Below, one piece after another: positions 18,201 through 26,805 of a DNA stretch of 64,000 nt (the first letter of the stretch is position 1; each line of letters starts with the position of its first letter). A program made the position numbers and the translations under genes. Source of the DNA: Pararhizobium polonicum (GTDB taxonomy: Bacteria; Pseudomonadota; Alphaproteobacteria; Rhizobiales; Rhizobiaceae); assembly GCF_001687365.1 (NCBI RefSeq), contig NZ_LGLV01000004.1, positions 186,001 through 250,000 on the forward strand, written 5' to 3'. Below the pieces are notes generated by a model. The model did not search any database, was not told the origin of the DNA, and saw only the letters and a list, made by a program, of their open reading frames with translations.

Positions 18201-18875
18201 ATGATGTCCGCCGCGCTTCTCGACAATTTCGTCGCACTGACCGTCCTGCGATCATCGCAAAAGGCTGCAGATGAGAACAATGCTCTCGGCTTCAATTTTT
18301 CGGTCACGGGTACATCCGGCGATCTGAAGGCAACGATTCTGGACGCTTTTTCGCTCGACAAGGGACTTGTAAAACAGTTCCGAGCGAATTTTGAAAGGAT
18401 AATGAAAGACAGCGCGGCCAAGGGCATGAATATCGAGCCCAGCAACGGCAAGCATAATGCGCTGGTGGAAACGATCATTGCCAATCGCGAAGCATTTCCT
18501 CCCGAAGAGTTCAAAATCTACACCAAATTTGAAAGTGGCGGATCAGTCGAGACCACAATCCCGTCCAGAGCCGCGATGATGGGCGATATCTTCAAGAAAA
18601 AGGTCGCCGAAAAGCAGGAAACATATGACGCTGCGATCGCAGTGCGCGACGCAGAGCCCGATCCGGAACTGATCAGGCTCGATGCCATGGCCAAAGTGGT
18701 TAAGTCTCTCGTCCTCGACGCCAATGATCCACATGCTCTGGACGAAAGTAGTTCCGCGCGCCTGATCCTCCAACAAAAGCCTTCAGGAAGCACCGAGGAA
18801 AGCCAGCCCGCCGACGCAGCAGTTAAGGCCGCCATCCGCTCCTACGCCGCCACAGCCGCAATCTTGCCCAGCTGA
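18201..18875 (+). CDS. Hypothetical protein, 224 aa
   Basis: I do not recognise this protein. It is soluble by appearance (no signal peptide, no membrane span), rich in Ala, Lys and Glu, with helical segments and an Ala-rich C-terminus. The ATG is well placed behind AGGAG eight bases upstream, so it is probably a real gene. Base and codon use are less GC-biased than the flanking kinase and regulator genes, which suggests later arrival or weak expression. Its 3' end overlaps the convergent response regulator gene by 34 bases. It sits between a hybrid kinase and a response regulator, but a role in that signalling system is only a guess. Confidence 0.65.
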   Translation: MMSAALLDNFVALTVLRSSQKAADENNALGFNFSVTGTSGDLKATILDAFSLDKGLVKQFRANFERIMKDSAAKGMNIEPSNGKHNALVETIIANREAFPPEEFKIYTKFESGGSVETTIPSRAAMMGDIFKKKVAEKQETYDAAIAVRDAEPDPELIRLDAMAKVVKSLVLDANDPHALDESSSARLILQQKPSGSTEESQPADAAVKAAIRSYAATAAILPS

Positions 18876-19489
18876 ATCACTGCCTGCGTGCGGCTGTCGA
18901 CGTTGAGCTTCAGCAAGATGGCCGAGACATGCGCCTTGATGGTTGCCTCGGAGACGCCAAGCTCATAGGCGATCTGCTTGTTGAGCAGGCCCTCGGCGAG
19001 CATGCCGAGCACGCGCGATTGCTGAGGGGTGAGCGTCCGCAGCCGATGCAGGAGTGCTGCCACTTCCGGTTCATGTTCCATGCCGCGCTGGAAGCCCGGG
19101 GGCGTGAAGATGCCGCCCGCCATGACAGTGTCGATCCCCGCCCGGATTTCATCGATACCGGCGGATTTGGACAGGAAGCCGGAGGCGCCCAGTTCCAGCG
19201 CACGCTGGATCGTCGCCGGATCATCGTGGGCGGAAACGATCATCACCGGCAGGCTCTGGAATTCTGCCCGCAGTGCAATGAGGCCCGACAGTCCACTGAC
19301 CCCCGGCATGGTGAGATCGAGCAACATCAGGTCAGCCGAGACGTTGTCGATCGCGGCCTGCCGCGCCGAGGTAAAATCCCCGGCCTCGATGATCGTGGGA
19401 TTGCCGGCCATACCGGCCAGCGCCTGTCGCATGGCGCCGCGAAACAGCGGGTGATCGTCGGCGATGATGATGGTCAGTCCTGACGTCAT
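18842..19489 (-). CDS. NarL/LuxR-family response regulator
   Basis: 215-residue two-domain regulator. The receiver begins TIIIADDHPLFRGAMRQAL, the phospho-acceptor is Asp58 in LMLLDLTMPG, with the conserved Ser/Thr and Lys in MIVSAHD and FLSKSAG. The LuxR HTH occupies the last 65 residues (LTPQQSRVLGMLAEGLLNKQ, then SEATIKAHVSAILLKL). Start at 19489 has GGGAGGGAG upstream. It is likely phosphorylated by the symporter-fused hybrid kinase encoded 0.8 kb away; regulators of this type control alcohol or carbon-source use in other proteobacteria, but targets here are unknown. Confidence 0.9.
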   Translation of the reverse strand: MTSGLTIIIADDHPLFRGAMRQALAGMAGNPTIIEAGDFTSARQAAIDNVSADLMLLDLTMPGVSGLSGLIALRAEFQSLPVMIVSAHDDPATIQRALELGASGFLSKSAGIDEIRAGIDTVMAGGIFTPPGFQRGMEHEPEVAALLHRLRTLTPQQSRVLGMLAEGLLNKQIAYELGVSEATIKAHVSAILLKLNVDSRTQAVIQLGKIAAVAA

Positions 19490-19575
19490 GACGCTCCCTC
19501 CCAAGAGCTTGGGCCCCAAGGCCTCGCACAACACGCAAATCCTCCAACTTGCTGCTGTACGCCGTCCAAATCCAG

Positions 19576-20013
19576 TCAGGTCTTCTGAGGTCCCTCCTCC
19601 GTCTTGTCAGACGGCGGTTTTTCCTCACCTTCCAGATCCTTCACGATTCCCATGAAACTGCGCATCATTCTTTCCATGACGCTCATCGTCTGGTCAATCT
19701 CTTCCTTGGTCGGAAGCCGTGGTTTCAGGCTTGTCTGCCCCTCTGCGGCCGTTTTTTCCAGCGCTTCGACGCGCTTGGTCAGGAGATCGAGTTCCAGTTC
19801 GAAGGCGGTGCGCTCGTCGGCCGCCATCCGGCAGACGATATCGCCGTCCTTTTCCTGGCAGAGCGAGACCTCCCCGGTCTGTGTATCCAGCCGCGCGATG
19901 CCGCTGTCGGTCTTCTGCATGGCGTAGCGGCCCGGCGCCGGCTCCTGGGCAAGAGCCGTGAAAGCGGCGAAGACACCGCCAAGGGCAAACACCGGCATCA
20001 GCATCCTGTTCAT
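19576..20013 (-). CDS. Secreted hypothetical protein with C-terminal coiled coil
   Basis: 145-residue protein with a signal peptide (MNRMLMPVFALGGVFAAFTALA, cleavage near AQE). The mature part has a small domain with two cysteines (SLCQEKDGDIVCRM, possibly a disulfide) and then a heptad-like helix (FELELDLLTKRVEALEKTA). The C-terminus is acidic and low in complexity. The ATG at 20013 follows GGAGGAG. It resembles uncharacterised periplasmic proteins found in rhizobia; no function can be assigned. It lies upstream of the response regulator on the same strand. Confidence 0.72.
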   Translation of the reverse strand: MNRMLMPVFALGGVFAAFTALAQEPAPGRYAMQKTDSGIARLDTQTGEVSLCQEKDGDIVCRMAADERTAFELELDLLTKRVEALEKTAAEGQTSLKPRLPTKEEIDQTMSVMERMMRSFMGIVKDLEGEEKPPSDKTEEGPQKT

Positions 20014-20128
20014 CGCACTCTCCTCCATCGCCTAAAAATCCGGGTTCTGCCCCGCTTGCCGGTGGACTTTCGCAGAAGATTGCGGCAATCCCGCAAAGGA
20101 TATCATCCAAGGCTCAGGAAACCGCGGC

Positions 20129-20476
20129 ATGCGCAGCATCATCTACAAAATCGTTCCGGCAGTTCTATGGCAAGATGCGCGTGAGGCTGGAGAATTCAAG
20201 GGCGCCGCAATCGACCTTTCGGACGGTTTCATCCATTTCTCGACAGCCGATCAGGCAAAAGAGACCGCCGCCCGTCACTTCGCCGGCCAGGACGGCCTGC
20301 TGCTGGTTGCCGTCGATGGCGAAAAGCTGGACGGCAAACTGGTCTTTGAACCCTCGCGCGGCGGCGCACTGTTTCCGCATCTCTATGGCCCGCTCTCCTT
20401 CGAGGCGGTTCTGTGGGAAAAGCCGCTGCCGCTTGATGCCGATGGCAACCATGTTTTTCCGGAGCTTGACCAATGA
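20129..20476 (+). CDS. DUF952 family protein
   Basis: 115-residue small cytosolic protein. The pattern IIYKIVPAVLWQDAREAGEF, IDLSDGFIHFSTADQ and the later DGKLVFEPSRGGALFPHLYG are typical of DUF952, a fold related to glutathione S-transferase-like or ADP-ribose-binding proteins whose biochemical role is unknown. The stop overlaps the pyrD start (ATGA at 20473-20476), so it is translationally coupled to pyrD. This gene pairing is frequent in rhizobia. Confidence 0.86.
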   Translation: MRSIIYKIVPAVLWQDAREAGEFKGAAIDLSDGFIHFSTADQAKETAARHFAGQDGLLLVAVDGEKLDGKLVFEPSRGGALFPHLYGPLSFEAVLWEKPLPLDADGNHVFPELDQ

Positions 20477-21561
20477 TCGATGTCTTCCAGTCGCTGGCCC
20501 GCCGCGGCCTCTTCCTGTTTGATCCGGAAGCAGCCCACGGGCTTTCCATCAAGGGGCTGAAGACCGGTCTCGTTCCCGCCTGCGCGGCCCCTGCGGACCC
20601 GCGGCTGGCGCAAACCGTCGCCGGCCTTTCCTTTGCCAATCCGCTCGGCATGGCCGCCGGCTATGATAAGAACGCCGACGTGCCGGAAGCGCTGCTCCGG
20701 CTCGGCTTTGGCTTTACCGAGATCGGCACGGTCACGCCGAAACCGCAGGCCGGCAATGACAAGCCGCGCATCTTCCGGCTGGTTGAGGATGAGGCCGTCA
20801 TCAACCGCCTCGGTTTCAACAACGCGGGCCATCAGGCGGCACTCCAGCGCCTGCGCGCCTGCGACCGCAAGGCCATGATCGGCGTCAATATCGGCGCCAA
20901 CAAGGACAGCGCCGACCGCATCGCCGACTACGTCACCGGCATCCGCACCTTCTACGGCGTTGCCCGCTATTTCACCGCCAACATCTCGTCGCCCAACACG
21001 CCCGGCCTGCGCGACCTGCAGGCGCGTGAAAGCCTCTCGGCCCTGCTGCTGGCCGTTCTTGCCGCCCGCGACGACGAAGCCGCCAAATCCGGCATCCGCG
21101 TCCCGGTGTTCCTGAAGATCGCACCGGATCTGACCGAAGAGGGAATGGACGATATCGCCGCGGTCGCGTTGGCTCACGATCTCGACGGGTTGATCGTGTC
21201 CAACACGACGCTGTCGCGCGACGGCCTGAAAGATCAGCGGCAGGCTAAGGAAAGCGGCGGCCTTTCCGGCAAGCCGCTGTTTGAAAAATCCACTGTCGTG
21301 CTTGCCAAGATGCGCCGGCGCGTCGGCCCCGACCTGCCGATCATCGGCGCCGGCGGCGTCTCCTCGGCGGAAACGGCGGCGGAGAAGATCCGCGCCGGGG
21401 CCAATCTCGTCCAGCTCTATTCCTGCATGGTCTATGAAGGCCCGTCGCTGCCGGGCAAAATTGTGCGCGGGCTATCGCAACTCTGCGACCGGGAAAAACT
21501 GTCCTCGATCGGCGATATCCGTGGTACGCGCGTGGACTACTGGGCCGACAAGAACGTCTGA
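20473..21561 (+). CDS. pyrD: Dihydroorotate dehydrogenase (quinone)
   Basis: 362-residue class 2 enzyme of de novo pyrimidine synthesis, oxidising dihydroorotate to orotate with membrane quinone as acceptor. FMN and substrate motifs are visible: NPLGMAAGYDKNADV, FGFTEIGTVTPKPQ, RLGFNNAGH, NISSPNTPGLRDLQ with the catalytic Ser region, and VSNTTLSR and IIGAGGVSS. An N-terminal amphipathic extension (MIDVFQSLARRGLFLFD) fits the membrane-associated class. It is coupled to the DUF952 gene and its 3' end overlaps the convergent MATE gene by 25 bases. Confidence 0.95.
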   Translation: MIDVFQSLARRGLFLFDPEAAHGLSIKGLKTGLVPACAAPADPRLAQTVAGLSFANPLGMAAGYDKNADVPEALLRLGFGFTEIGTVTPKPQAGNDKPRIFRLVEDEAVINRLGFNNAGHQAALQRLRACDRKAMIGVNIGANKDSADRIADYVTGIRTFYGVARYFTANISSPNTPGLRDLQARESLSALLLAVLAARDDEAAKSGIRVPVFLKIAPDLTEEGMDDIAAVALAHDLDGLIVSNTTLSRDGLKDQRQAKESGGLSGKPLFEKSTVVLAKMRRRVGPDLPIIGAGGVSSAETAAEKIRAGANLVQLYSCMVYEGPSLPGKIVRGLSQLCDREKLSSIGDIRGTRVDYWADKNV

Positions 21562-22904
21562 GCCGAACGACGCGGCACAAGCACCATCAGGAAAACGCCG
21601 CGAAACAGCAGGAACAGGTTGAGCGCGGCCCAAAGACCGTGATTTCCGAAAGCGGGCACGAGAAAACAGAGTGCCGCGACATAACCCGCGAAGGCAAGCA
21701 GCATCATGTTGCGCATGTCGCGTGACCAGGTGGCGCCGATGAACACGCCGTCCATCAGAAAGGCGAGTGCCCCGGTCAGCGCCGTGATCGCCGCCCATGG
21801 CATGTAGGTGTAGGCCTCGGTGCGCACCTCGGCCGCCGTCGTCAAGAGATCGACCAGCCGGTCTCCGAAGATGAGGAAGGCGACGGTGGTGAACCCCGCA
21901 AGCGCGAACGACCAGGTCGCCGTCATCTTCAAAGCCCGGTCGAAAGCCGGGCGGAAACGGGCGCCGATGGCCCTGCCGGTCAGCTGCTCGGCGGCATTGG
22001 CCAACCCGTCGAGATAGTATCCCGCGACCAGGAAAATGGTCATCAGCACGGCATTGGCGGCAAGCGTTACCGGACCGAAAGAAGAGCCGATCCGGGTCAT
22101 CAGTGTGAAGGCAGCGAGCAGCACGAAGGAACGGACCATGATGTCGCGGTTGAGGCCGAACAGCGGCTTCAGGCGTTCGACGGAAAAGATCGTCGCCCAG
22201 CTCGGCGCGACAGTCCGGTCAAACCGGCCGTAGACGATGGCAAATCCGACGATTGCGCCGATGACTTCACCGCTCACCGTTGCCAATGCCACACCCATCA
22301 CGCCCCAGCCGAGATGAAGGCCCAGGAATATCGACAGGACAATGTTGATGCCGTTGATCAGCATCTGCAGCAGCAGCCCGACCGTTCCCTGCCCTCGCCC
22401 GAGAACGAAGCCAAGGATGGCATAGTTGGCGAGCGCCGCCGGTCCGGCAAGGATGCGATATTCGAAATAGGTCCGCGTCACGGCCTCGACCTCCGGCCCG
22501 GGAGCCAGCAGCCAAAGCCCCGCCGTCAGCAGAGCCGGCGACAGCGCCACAAGTGCCGCGCCGCTCACCAGAGCGATGACCAGCGAGCGCCAGAACACCG
22601 CCTGTTCCTCCGTCCTGTCGCCCCGGCCAAAAGCCTGCGCCACCAGGCCGGTGGTGGCCGAGCGCAGGAAATTGAACGTGGTGAAGATCAGGTCGAACAG
22701 GATGGCGCCCACGGCAAGCCCTGCCAAAAGCGTCGCCTGGCCGAGATGGCCGATGACGGCGGTATCGACGAGGCCGAGAAGCGGTGTCGTCAGGAACCCC
22801 AGCGTCATCGGGACGGCGATCGACAGGATCAGCCGGTTGGTGACGAGAAATGGCCCTGCCCCGTGGGCGTTGTCGGCCCTGTCGGAAGTTTGCGCGGCGG
22901 TCAT
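21537..22904 (-). CDS. MATE family efflux transporter (DinF-like)
   Basis: 455-residue inner-membrane protein with 12 predicted spans. N-terminal ILSIAVPMTLGFLTTPLLGLVDTAVIGHLG is characteristic of the DinF branch of MATE, which exports cationic or amphipathic compounds in exchange for protons or sodium. A second half begins near residue 240 with a repeat of the same pattern. It follows the CAP lipoprotein and DUF6460 genes on the same strand with a 30-base gap, so these three may be one transcript. Substrate unknown. Confidence 0.9.
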   Translation of the reverse strand: MTAAQTSDRADNAHGAGPFLVTNRLILSIAVPMTLGFLTTPLLGLVDTAVIGHLGQATLLAGLAVGAILFDLIFTTFNFLRSATTGLVAQAFGRGDRTEEQAVFWRSLVIALVSGAALVALSPALLTAGLWLLAPGPEVEAVTRTYFEYRILAGPAALANYAILGFVLGRGQGTVGLLLQMLINGINIVLSIFLGLHLGWGVMGVALATVSGEVIGAIVGFAIVYGRFDRTVAPSWATIFSVERLKPLFGLNRDIMVRSFVLLAAFTLMTRIGSSFGPVTLAANAVLMTIFLVAGYYLDGLANAAEQLTGRAIGARFRPAFDRALKMTATWSFALAGFTTVAFLIFGDRLVDLLTTAAEVRTEAYTYMPWAAITALTGALAFLMDGVFIGATWSRDMRNMMLLAFAGYVAALCFLVPAFGNHGLWAALNLFLLFRGVFLMVLVPRRSAQTFLSAQ

Positions 22905-22934
22905 GCCCTGTCCTTTCGACCGGCGGGAATCAGC

Positions 22935-23438
22935 TCAGCCGGTCGACAGCACCATGGCCCAATAGGGCCGGTTTCCGGAAGCCGGATTCCGCATCACGGC
23001 CACGCCGAGCCCGCTATAGCTCGGCCCCAGCATATTCTCCAGATGCTTGGGCGAATGGAACCAGGCGGCATAGGCCTTTTCGGCGCTGTCCTGGCCCATG
23101 GCGATGTTTTCGGCCGCCGGTAGCGCCACGCCGCCACCCTTCATGCGCGCAAGAAAACTGTCGCCCATGCCGATCAGGTGCGACATCTTTCCGGCCCTGG
23201 CCATGCGGCCGGCCTGCGACAAGGCTGCCTGCGCCGCCGCCGGATCACGCACCAGCGGCTTCAGTCCCCTTTGTTTTCTCAGATCGTTGATGTAGCCGAG
23301 CGTCGCATCCGTCTGGTCGCTGCCATCGACGCTGGGGGTGATCTTCGGCGTGCCGCAGCCGGCGAGGACACCGAGCGAAAGGAGAACGCCCGCCCGCAAC
23401 ACCGTGCGCCGGGAGGCAAGAAAGTCATGATCGTACAT
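22935..23438 (-). CDS. CAP-domain (SCP/PR1) lipoprotein
   Basis: 167-residue protein with a twin-arginine-looking start (SRRTVLRAGVLLSLGVLAGC) ending in a lipobox LAGC, so it is probably a lipoprotein anchored in the cell envelope. The mature domain has the CAP signatures: INDLRKQRGLKPL, AGRMARAGKMSH, AENIAMG and AWFHSPKHLENMLGPSYSGLGVAV, with the two His and Glu that line the CAP cavity. Function of bacterial CAP proteins is largely unknown. It starts two bases from the end of the DUF6460 gene and is probably cotranscribed with it. Confidence 0.88.
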   Translation of the reverse strand: MYDHDFLASRRTVLRAGVLLSLGVLAGCGTPKITPSVDGSDQTDATLGYINDLRKQRGLKPLVRDPAAAQAALSQAGRMARAGKMSHLIGMGDSFLARMKGGGVALPAAENIAMGQDSAEKAYAAWFHSPKHLENMLGPSYSGLGVAVMRNPASGNRPYWAMVLSTG

Positions 23439-23439
23439 G

Positions 23440-23706
23440 TTAACGCCGGTAGCTGAGGACGCGCAGGATGATGAAGACCGGGATCACCACGGCAGCACCG
23501 AGCAGCAGATAGTCGCCGACGCGGCCGAGTGCTGCAAAGCCGGAATGCCAGAGATCGAGAACAAAATCCCGGACTGTGTAAAGAATGCCATAGGGCGTCC
23601 AGCCGAAAACGGCCATGACGAAACCGACGATGACCGAGACCACCAGCAGTTTGACGAGGACCCGAAGGGGCGAATCGCCCAGAAACCTGTTCACTCCATC
23701 GGCCAT
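23440..23706 (-). CDS. Small two-span membrane protein (DUF6460-like)
   Basis: 88-residue protein: MADGVNRFLGDSPLRVLVK then a membrane span (LLVVSVIVGFVMAVFGW), a central amphipathic part, and a second span (YLLLGAAVVIPVFIILRVL) ending SYRR. It resembles uncharacterised rhizobial membrane proteins classed as DUF6460. The start at 23706 is chosen by resemblance; an upstream ATG at 23736 with GGAGG three bases before it would add ten residues. First gene of a probable operon with the CAP lipoprotein and MATE genes. Confidence 0.75.
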   Translation of the reverse strand: MADGVNRFLGDSPLRVLVKLLVVSVIVGFVMAVFGWTPYGILYTVRDFVLDLWHSGFAALGRVGDYLLLGAAVVIPVFIILRVLSYRR

Positions 23707-23878
23707 GGGCCATGATTCTCCTGTTTTGTCTGACATAGGCCTCCATCGCAGCGGCTGCAAGCCGCCAAGATTGGCGAGGCCCCGCCGTCAAATCGCCGCT
23801 TGCCATTTCTGCACGTGCACGCAACAAGCGGGCAAAGCCACGAACACACACCGGGGCACACAATCGAGGCGCTGAACC

Positions 23879-24817
23879 ATGACCCTCAACCAGCTTTCGT
23901 CCGGCGACCTGATTGCCGACCGCCGTGCCGAATATGCGCACATGCTCGCCGACAGCGGCGATCACGCGGAAGCCGCCGACCTGATGACCCAGGCGCTGGA
24001 GCTCGTCCCCGATTGGGCGGCCGGCTGGTTTCGTCTGGCCGACTATGAGGAAAAATCCGGCCGGAAAGAGGCGGCCGTCGATGCCTTGCGCAAAGTTCTC
24101 GACCTCAACCCGGACGACATGTTTGGCGCGGGCCTGAAACTCGCCCTTCTCGGCGGTTCCGAAACACCCGGGCAGCCATCCAGCCTTTATGTGGCGCAGC
24201 TGTTCGACGATTATGCCGACCGCTTCGACAAGGCGCTCGTCGAAAAGCTCGATTATACCGTTCCGGAAAAGCTGGCAGCGTTGATTGCCGCCCATGCGGG
24301 CGACACACGCTTTGCCCAGGTCACCGATCTCGGCTGCGGTACCGGCCTGTTCGGCGAACGCATCCGTGACAGGGCCGACCATCTCGAAGGCTTCGATCTT
24401 TCCGCCAACATGCTGGCCAGGGCGCAGGACAAGGGCATCTACGACCGTCTGGCGCAGGCCGACCTTTCACTGCCGCCGGAAACATCGGGCCTGCTTTCCG
24501 AAGGGGGCGAACATCGCGCCGATCTCGTCAGCGCTGCCGATGTGCTGATGTATCTCGGCCGTCTCGACACGGTCTTCGTCATCGCTTCGGCGCTGCTTGC
24601 GAAACACGGCCTGTTCGCCTTTTCCGTCGAGGATGCGGGCGATGACGGGGACTTCGTCCTGCGTCCATCGCTGCGCTACGCCCATTCGGAAACCTATGTC
24701 GGCAGCCTCTGCAAGCGCTTTGGGCTCGATATTCTCGACATCCGCAAAACCGTCATTCGCAATGACGGCGGAAAACCCGTCTCCGGCATTCTTTTCCTTA
24801 CGCAAAAATCGGTCTGA
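23879..24817 (+). CDS. TPR-containing class I SAM-dependent methyltransferase
   Basis: 312-residue cytosolic protein. Residues about 15-95 form two TPR-like repeats (MLADSGDHAEAADLMTQALE, WFRLADYEEKSGRKEAAVDAL). Then comes YVAQLFDDYADRFDKALVEKL, a segment typical of this family, and the SAM-binding core with motif I VTDLGCGTGLFGERIR near residue 150 and acidic motif II FDLSANML. The C-terminal part has the usual methyltransferase strands (FAFSVED). Substrate unknown; relatives are annotated only as methyltransferase domain proteins. Transcribed alone, divergent from the DUF6460 operon. Confidence 0.88.
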   Translation: MTLNQLSSGDLIADRRAEYAHMLADSGDHAEAADLMTQALELVPDWAAGWFRLADYEEKSGRKEAAVDALRKVLDLNPDDMFGAGLKLALLGGSETPGQPSSLYVAQLFDDYADRFDKALVEKLDYTVPEKLAALIAAHAGDTRFAQVTDLGCGTGLFGERIRDRADHLEGFDLSANMLARAQDKGIYDRLAQADLSLPPETSGLLSEGGEHRADLVSAADVLMYLGRLDTVFVIASALLAKHGLFAFSVEDAGDDGDFVLRPSLRYAHSETYVGSLCKRFGLDILDIRKTVIRNDGGKPVSGILFLTQKSV

Positions 24818-25023
24818 ACGCATTTTTCTTGCGAAGTTGAAATAGGTCAGCATTGCTTACATATTTCACTTGATCGATGCGGCGGGAATCCCGATAATTG
24901 CTGCATTGCACACATGCGCTGCAGCCGATGATGGCCGCCGCGCACGGGTCCTTTATTCCTTTAAATCATCGCTGTTCGGGCCTGCCCGGGCGTCCATCTT
25001 CTGCGGCCTTCGGAGATCGCGAC

Positions 25024-25656
25024 ATGAGCATCATCAATGCCCTTGGCTTCTGGAACACCAATGCGACGCGCCACACGCCGGTCGAGGACGTGCAGGGGAT
25101 CTTCTCCGGCAGCCTGGTGGCGGCACTCGGTCTCTATGTGCTGGCCAGCGCCGGCCTTTTGACCGGCAGCACCGCCGGTGTCGCCTTCCTGCTGCATTAT
25201 GCGATGGGGATCAATTTCGGTCTTGCCTTCTTCCTGCTCAACCTGCCGTTCTTCTATCTGTCGTGGAAACAGCTGGGCATGGCCTTCACCATCAAGACCT
25301 TCATCGCCATCGCCATTACCTCGCTCTTGACCAACATCCAGAGTCAGGTGTTCCAGATCGCCAGCATCCAGCCGGCCTGGGCGGCCCTGCTTGGTGGCCT
25401 GCTTCTCGGCTTCGGCCTTCTGGCGCTGTATCGCCATCGCGCCAGCCTCGGCGGCGTCGGGATCCTCGGGATCTACATGCAGGAGCGTTTCGGCATCCGC
25501 GCCGGTCTCGTCCAGCTTGCCATCGACATGTGTGTACTGGCCGCCGCCTTCTTCGTCACCACGCCATCGGTGGTGTTCTATTCGGTGCTCGGCGCCGTGG
25601 TGCTCAATCTGTTTCTGACCATCAACCACCGCGCCGATCGTTATATCGCGCTTTGA
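25024..25656 (+). CDS. YitT family membrane protein (first copy)
   Basis: 210-residue inner-membrane protein with five or six spans. After a short polar N-terminus (RHTPVEDVQGIFSGSL) comes ASAGLLTGSTAGVAFLLHYA, then HRASLGGVGILGIYMQERFG and a C-terminal NHRADRYIAL, the pattern of the YitT/YpjC family. Function of the family is not established. A paralogue with the same motifs lies at 26927-27571. The frame opens at 24898, but the ATG at 25024 matches the family start. It is convergent with the AhpD-like gene. Confidence 0.85.
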   Translation: MSIINALGFWNTNATRHTPVEDVQGIFSGSLVAALGLYVLASAGLLTGSTAGVAFLLHYAMGINFGLAFFLLNLPFFYLSWKQLGMAFTIKTFIAIAITSLLTNIQSQVFQIASIQPAWAALLGGLLLGFGLLALYRHRASLGGVGILGIYMQERFGIRAGLVQLAIDMCVLAAAFFVTTPSVVFYSVLGAVVLNLFLTINHRADRYIAL

Positions 25657-25663
25657 GGCACCG

Positions 25664-25794
25664 CCCCTCATCCGGCCATTCTTGTCTGAGAAAAAGGGCG
25701 GCCACCTTCTCCCCGTTATAACGGGGAGAAGGACCAAGCTGCAAGCTCCCTGATCCCCTCTCCCCGCCTGCGGGGAGAGGGCTAGGGTGAGGGG
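25664..25794. repeat. Palindromic intergenic element (RIME-like), second copy
   Basis: About 131 bp bounded by CCCCTCA/TGAGGGG, with the same two internal hairpins as the copy at 2805-2917 (CCTTCTCCCCGTTAT/AACGGGGAGAAGG and CCCTCTCCCC/GGGGAGAGGG) and near-identical right third. It separates two convergent genes and could serve as a bidirectional transcription barrier as well as a repeat. Confidence 0.85.
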
Positions 25795-25803
25795 CAATTC
25801 CGT

Positions 25804-26265
25804 TCACGCAGCCTTTGCCACCCTGTCAACCGGATGCTGTGCGCGAAAACTGACGGCCAGCCGGTTCCAGACGTTGATGGCGCCGATCGCCACGGTGATC
25901 TTGGCGATCTCCTCGCTGGAGAAATGCGCCTGCAGCGTCTGATAGGCGTCATCCGGAGCGCCGGTCTGGGCGATATTGGTGACGGCATCGACCCAGCCGA
26001 GCAGTGCGCGCTCGCGGGCGTCGTAAACCGGCGATTCCCGCCAGACGCACATCAGGTTGATCCACTGTTCGCTCAGGCCGTCATGGCGCGATTCCTTCAC
26101 GTGCATGTCGACGCAGAAGGCGCAGCCGTTGATCTGCGAGGCGCGCAGCTTGATCAGGTGAATGAAGCGGCGCTCCAGGCCGGAATTCTGCACGTAGTTT
26201 TCAAGCGCCAACACCGCCTTGAAGGCTTCAGGCGATGCTTTGGTCATGTCGAGACGCTGTTGCAT
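25804..26265 (-). CDS. Carboxymuconolactone decarboxylase/AhpD-like protein
   Basis: 153-residue helical protein of the CMD family. The redox motif is at residues 48-55: Cys48-AF-Cys51-VDM-His55, the AhpD-type C-x-x-C-x-x-x-H needed for peroxide or disulfide chemistry. Start at 26265 has a strong AAGGAGAAG site. It follows the Rrf2 regulator gene on the same strand with 22 bases between them, so both are probably read from the promoter that holds the 26806-26828 operator. A role in oxidative or electrophile stress is inferred from motif and regulator. Confidence 0.88.
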   Translation of the reverse strand: MQQRLDMTKASPEAFKAVLALENYVQNSGLERRFIHLIKLRASQINGCAFCVDMHVKESRHDGLSEQWINLMCVWRESPVYDARERALLGWVDAVTNIAQTGAPDDAYQTLQAHFSSEEIAKITVAIGAINVWNRLAVSFRAQHPVDRVAKAA

Positions 26266-26287
26266 GGGTCTTCTCCTTTGTAAGGGC

Positions 26288-26794
26288 TCAACGAGCCGTT
26301 TTGCGTTCATGGATTTCCAGAAAGGCGCAGCCCCTGGCGGCGATCGGTCCGTCGTCGATTTCGGCCAGTTGCACGCCGAGATCGGCGATCGTGGTCTTGG
26401 CCAGTTCCGCACGGTAGACGCGTTCGGCCCGCAGCATGGTGGCCGAGATATTGCAGGGCTTGGAAAAGTAACGGTCCGGCACCGGGTTTGGCCCCCGTTG
26501 GCGGATTTCATTACAGCGGAATGCCGGCGCCGGACCTTCGACGGCAAGCACGATATCCAGCAGCGTGATCCTGTCCGGCGCCTTCGCCAGCCGGTATCCG
26601 CCCTTTGGGCCCGGCACCGTATGGAGAATGCCGGCACCCGACAGCGCCTGTAGATGCTTCAGAAGATAGCTCGTGGAGACGCCATGAAATTCGGCGATTG
26701 CCGCAGCCGAAAGCACACCGCCTTCGGAAAGGCCCGACAGCATCGCAACACTGTGAATGGCCTGCTCGACACCCTCACCCAGCTTCATCCGCAT
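26288..26794 (-). CDS. Rrf2 family transcriptional regulator
   Basis: 168-residue winged-helix regulator. N-terminal MKLGEGVEQAIHSVAML and AAIAEFHGVSTSYLLKHLQAL form the HTH; the wing is VPGPKGGYRLAKAPDRITLLDI. Cysteines are at 94, 114 and 156, spaced unlike the three-Cys cluster site of IscR, so an iron-sulfur cluster is doubtful and a thiol switch more likely. Start at 26794 follows GAGGAG; 26788 is an alternative. A perfect 9-bp inverted repeat lies 12 bases upstream of the start, the obvious self-operator. It probably controls itself, the AhpD-like gene and the divergent yitT copy. Confidence 0.9.
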   Translation of the reverse strand: MRMKLGEGVEQAIHSVAMLSGLSEGGVLSAAAIAEFHGVSTSYLLKHLQALSGAGILHTVPGPKGGYRLAKAPDRITLLDIVLAVEGPAPAFRCNEIRQRGPNPVPDRYFSKPCNISATMLRAERVYRAELAKTTIADLGVQLAEIDDGPIAARGCAFLEIHERKTAR

Positions 26795-26805
26795 TTTCTC
26801 CTCTA

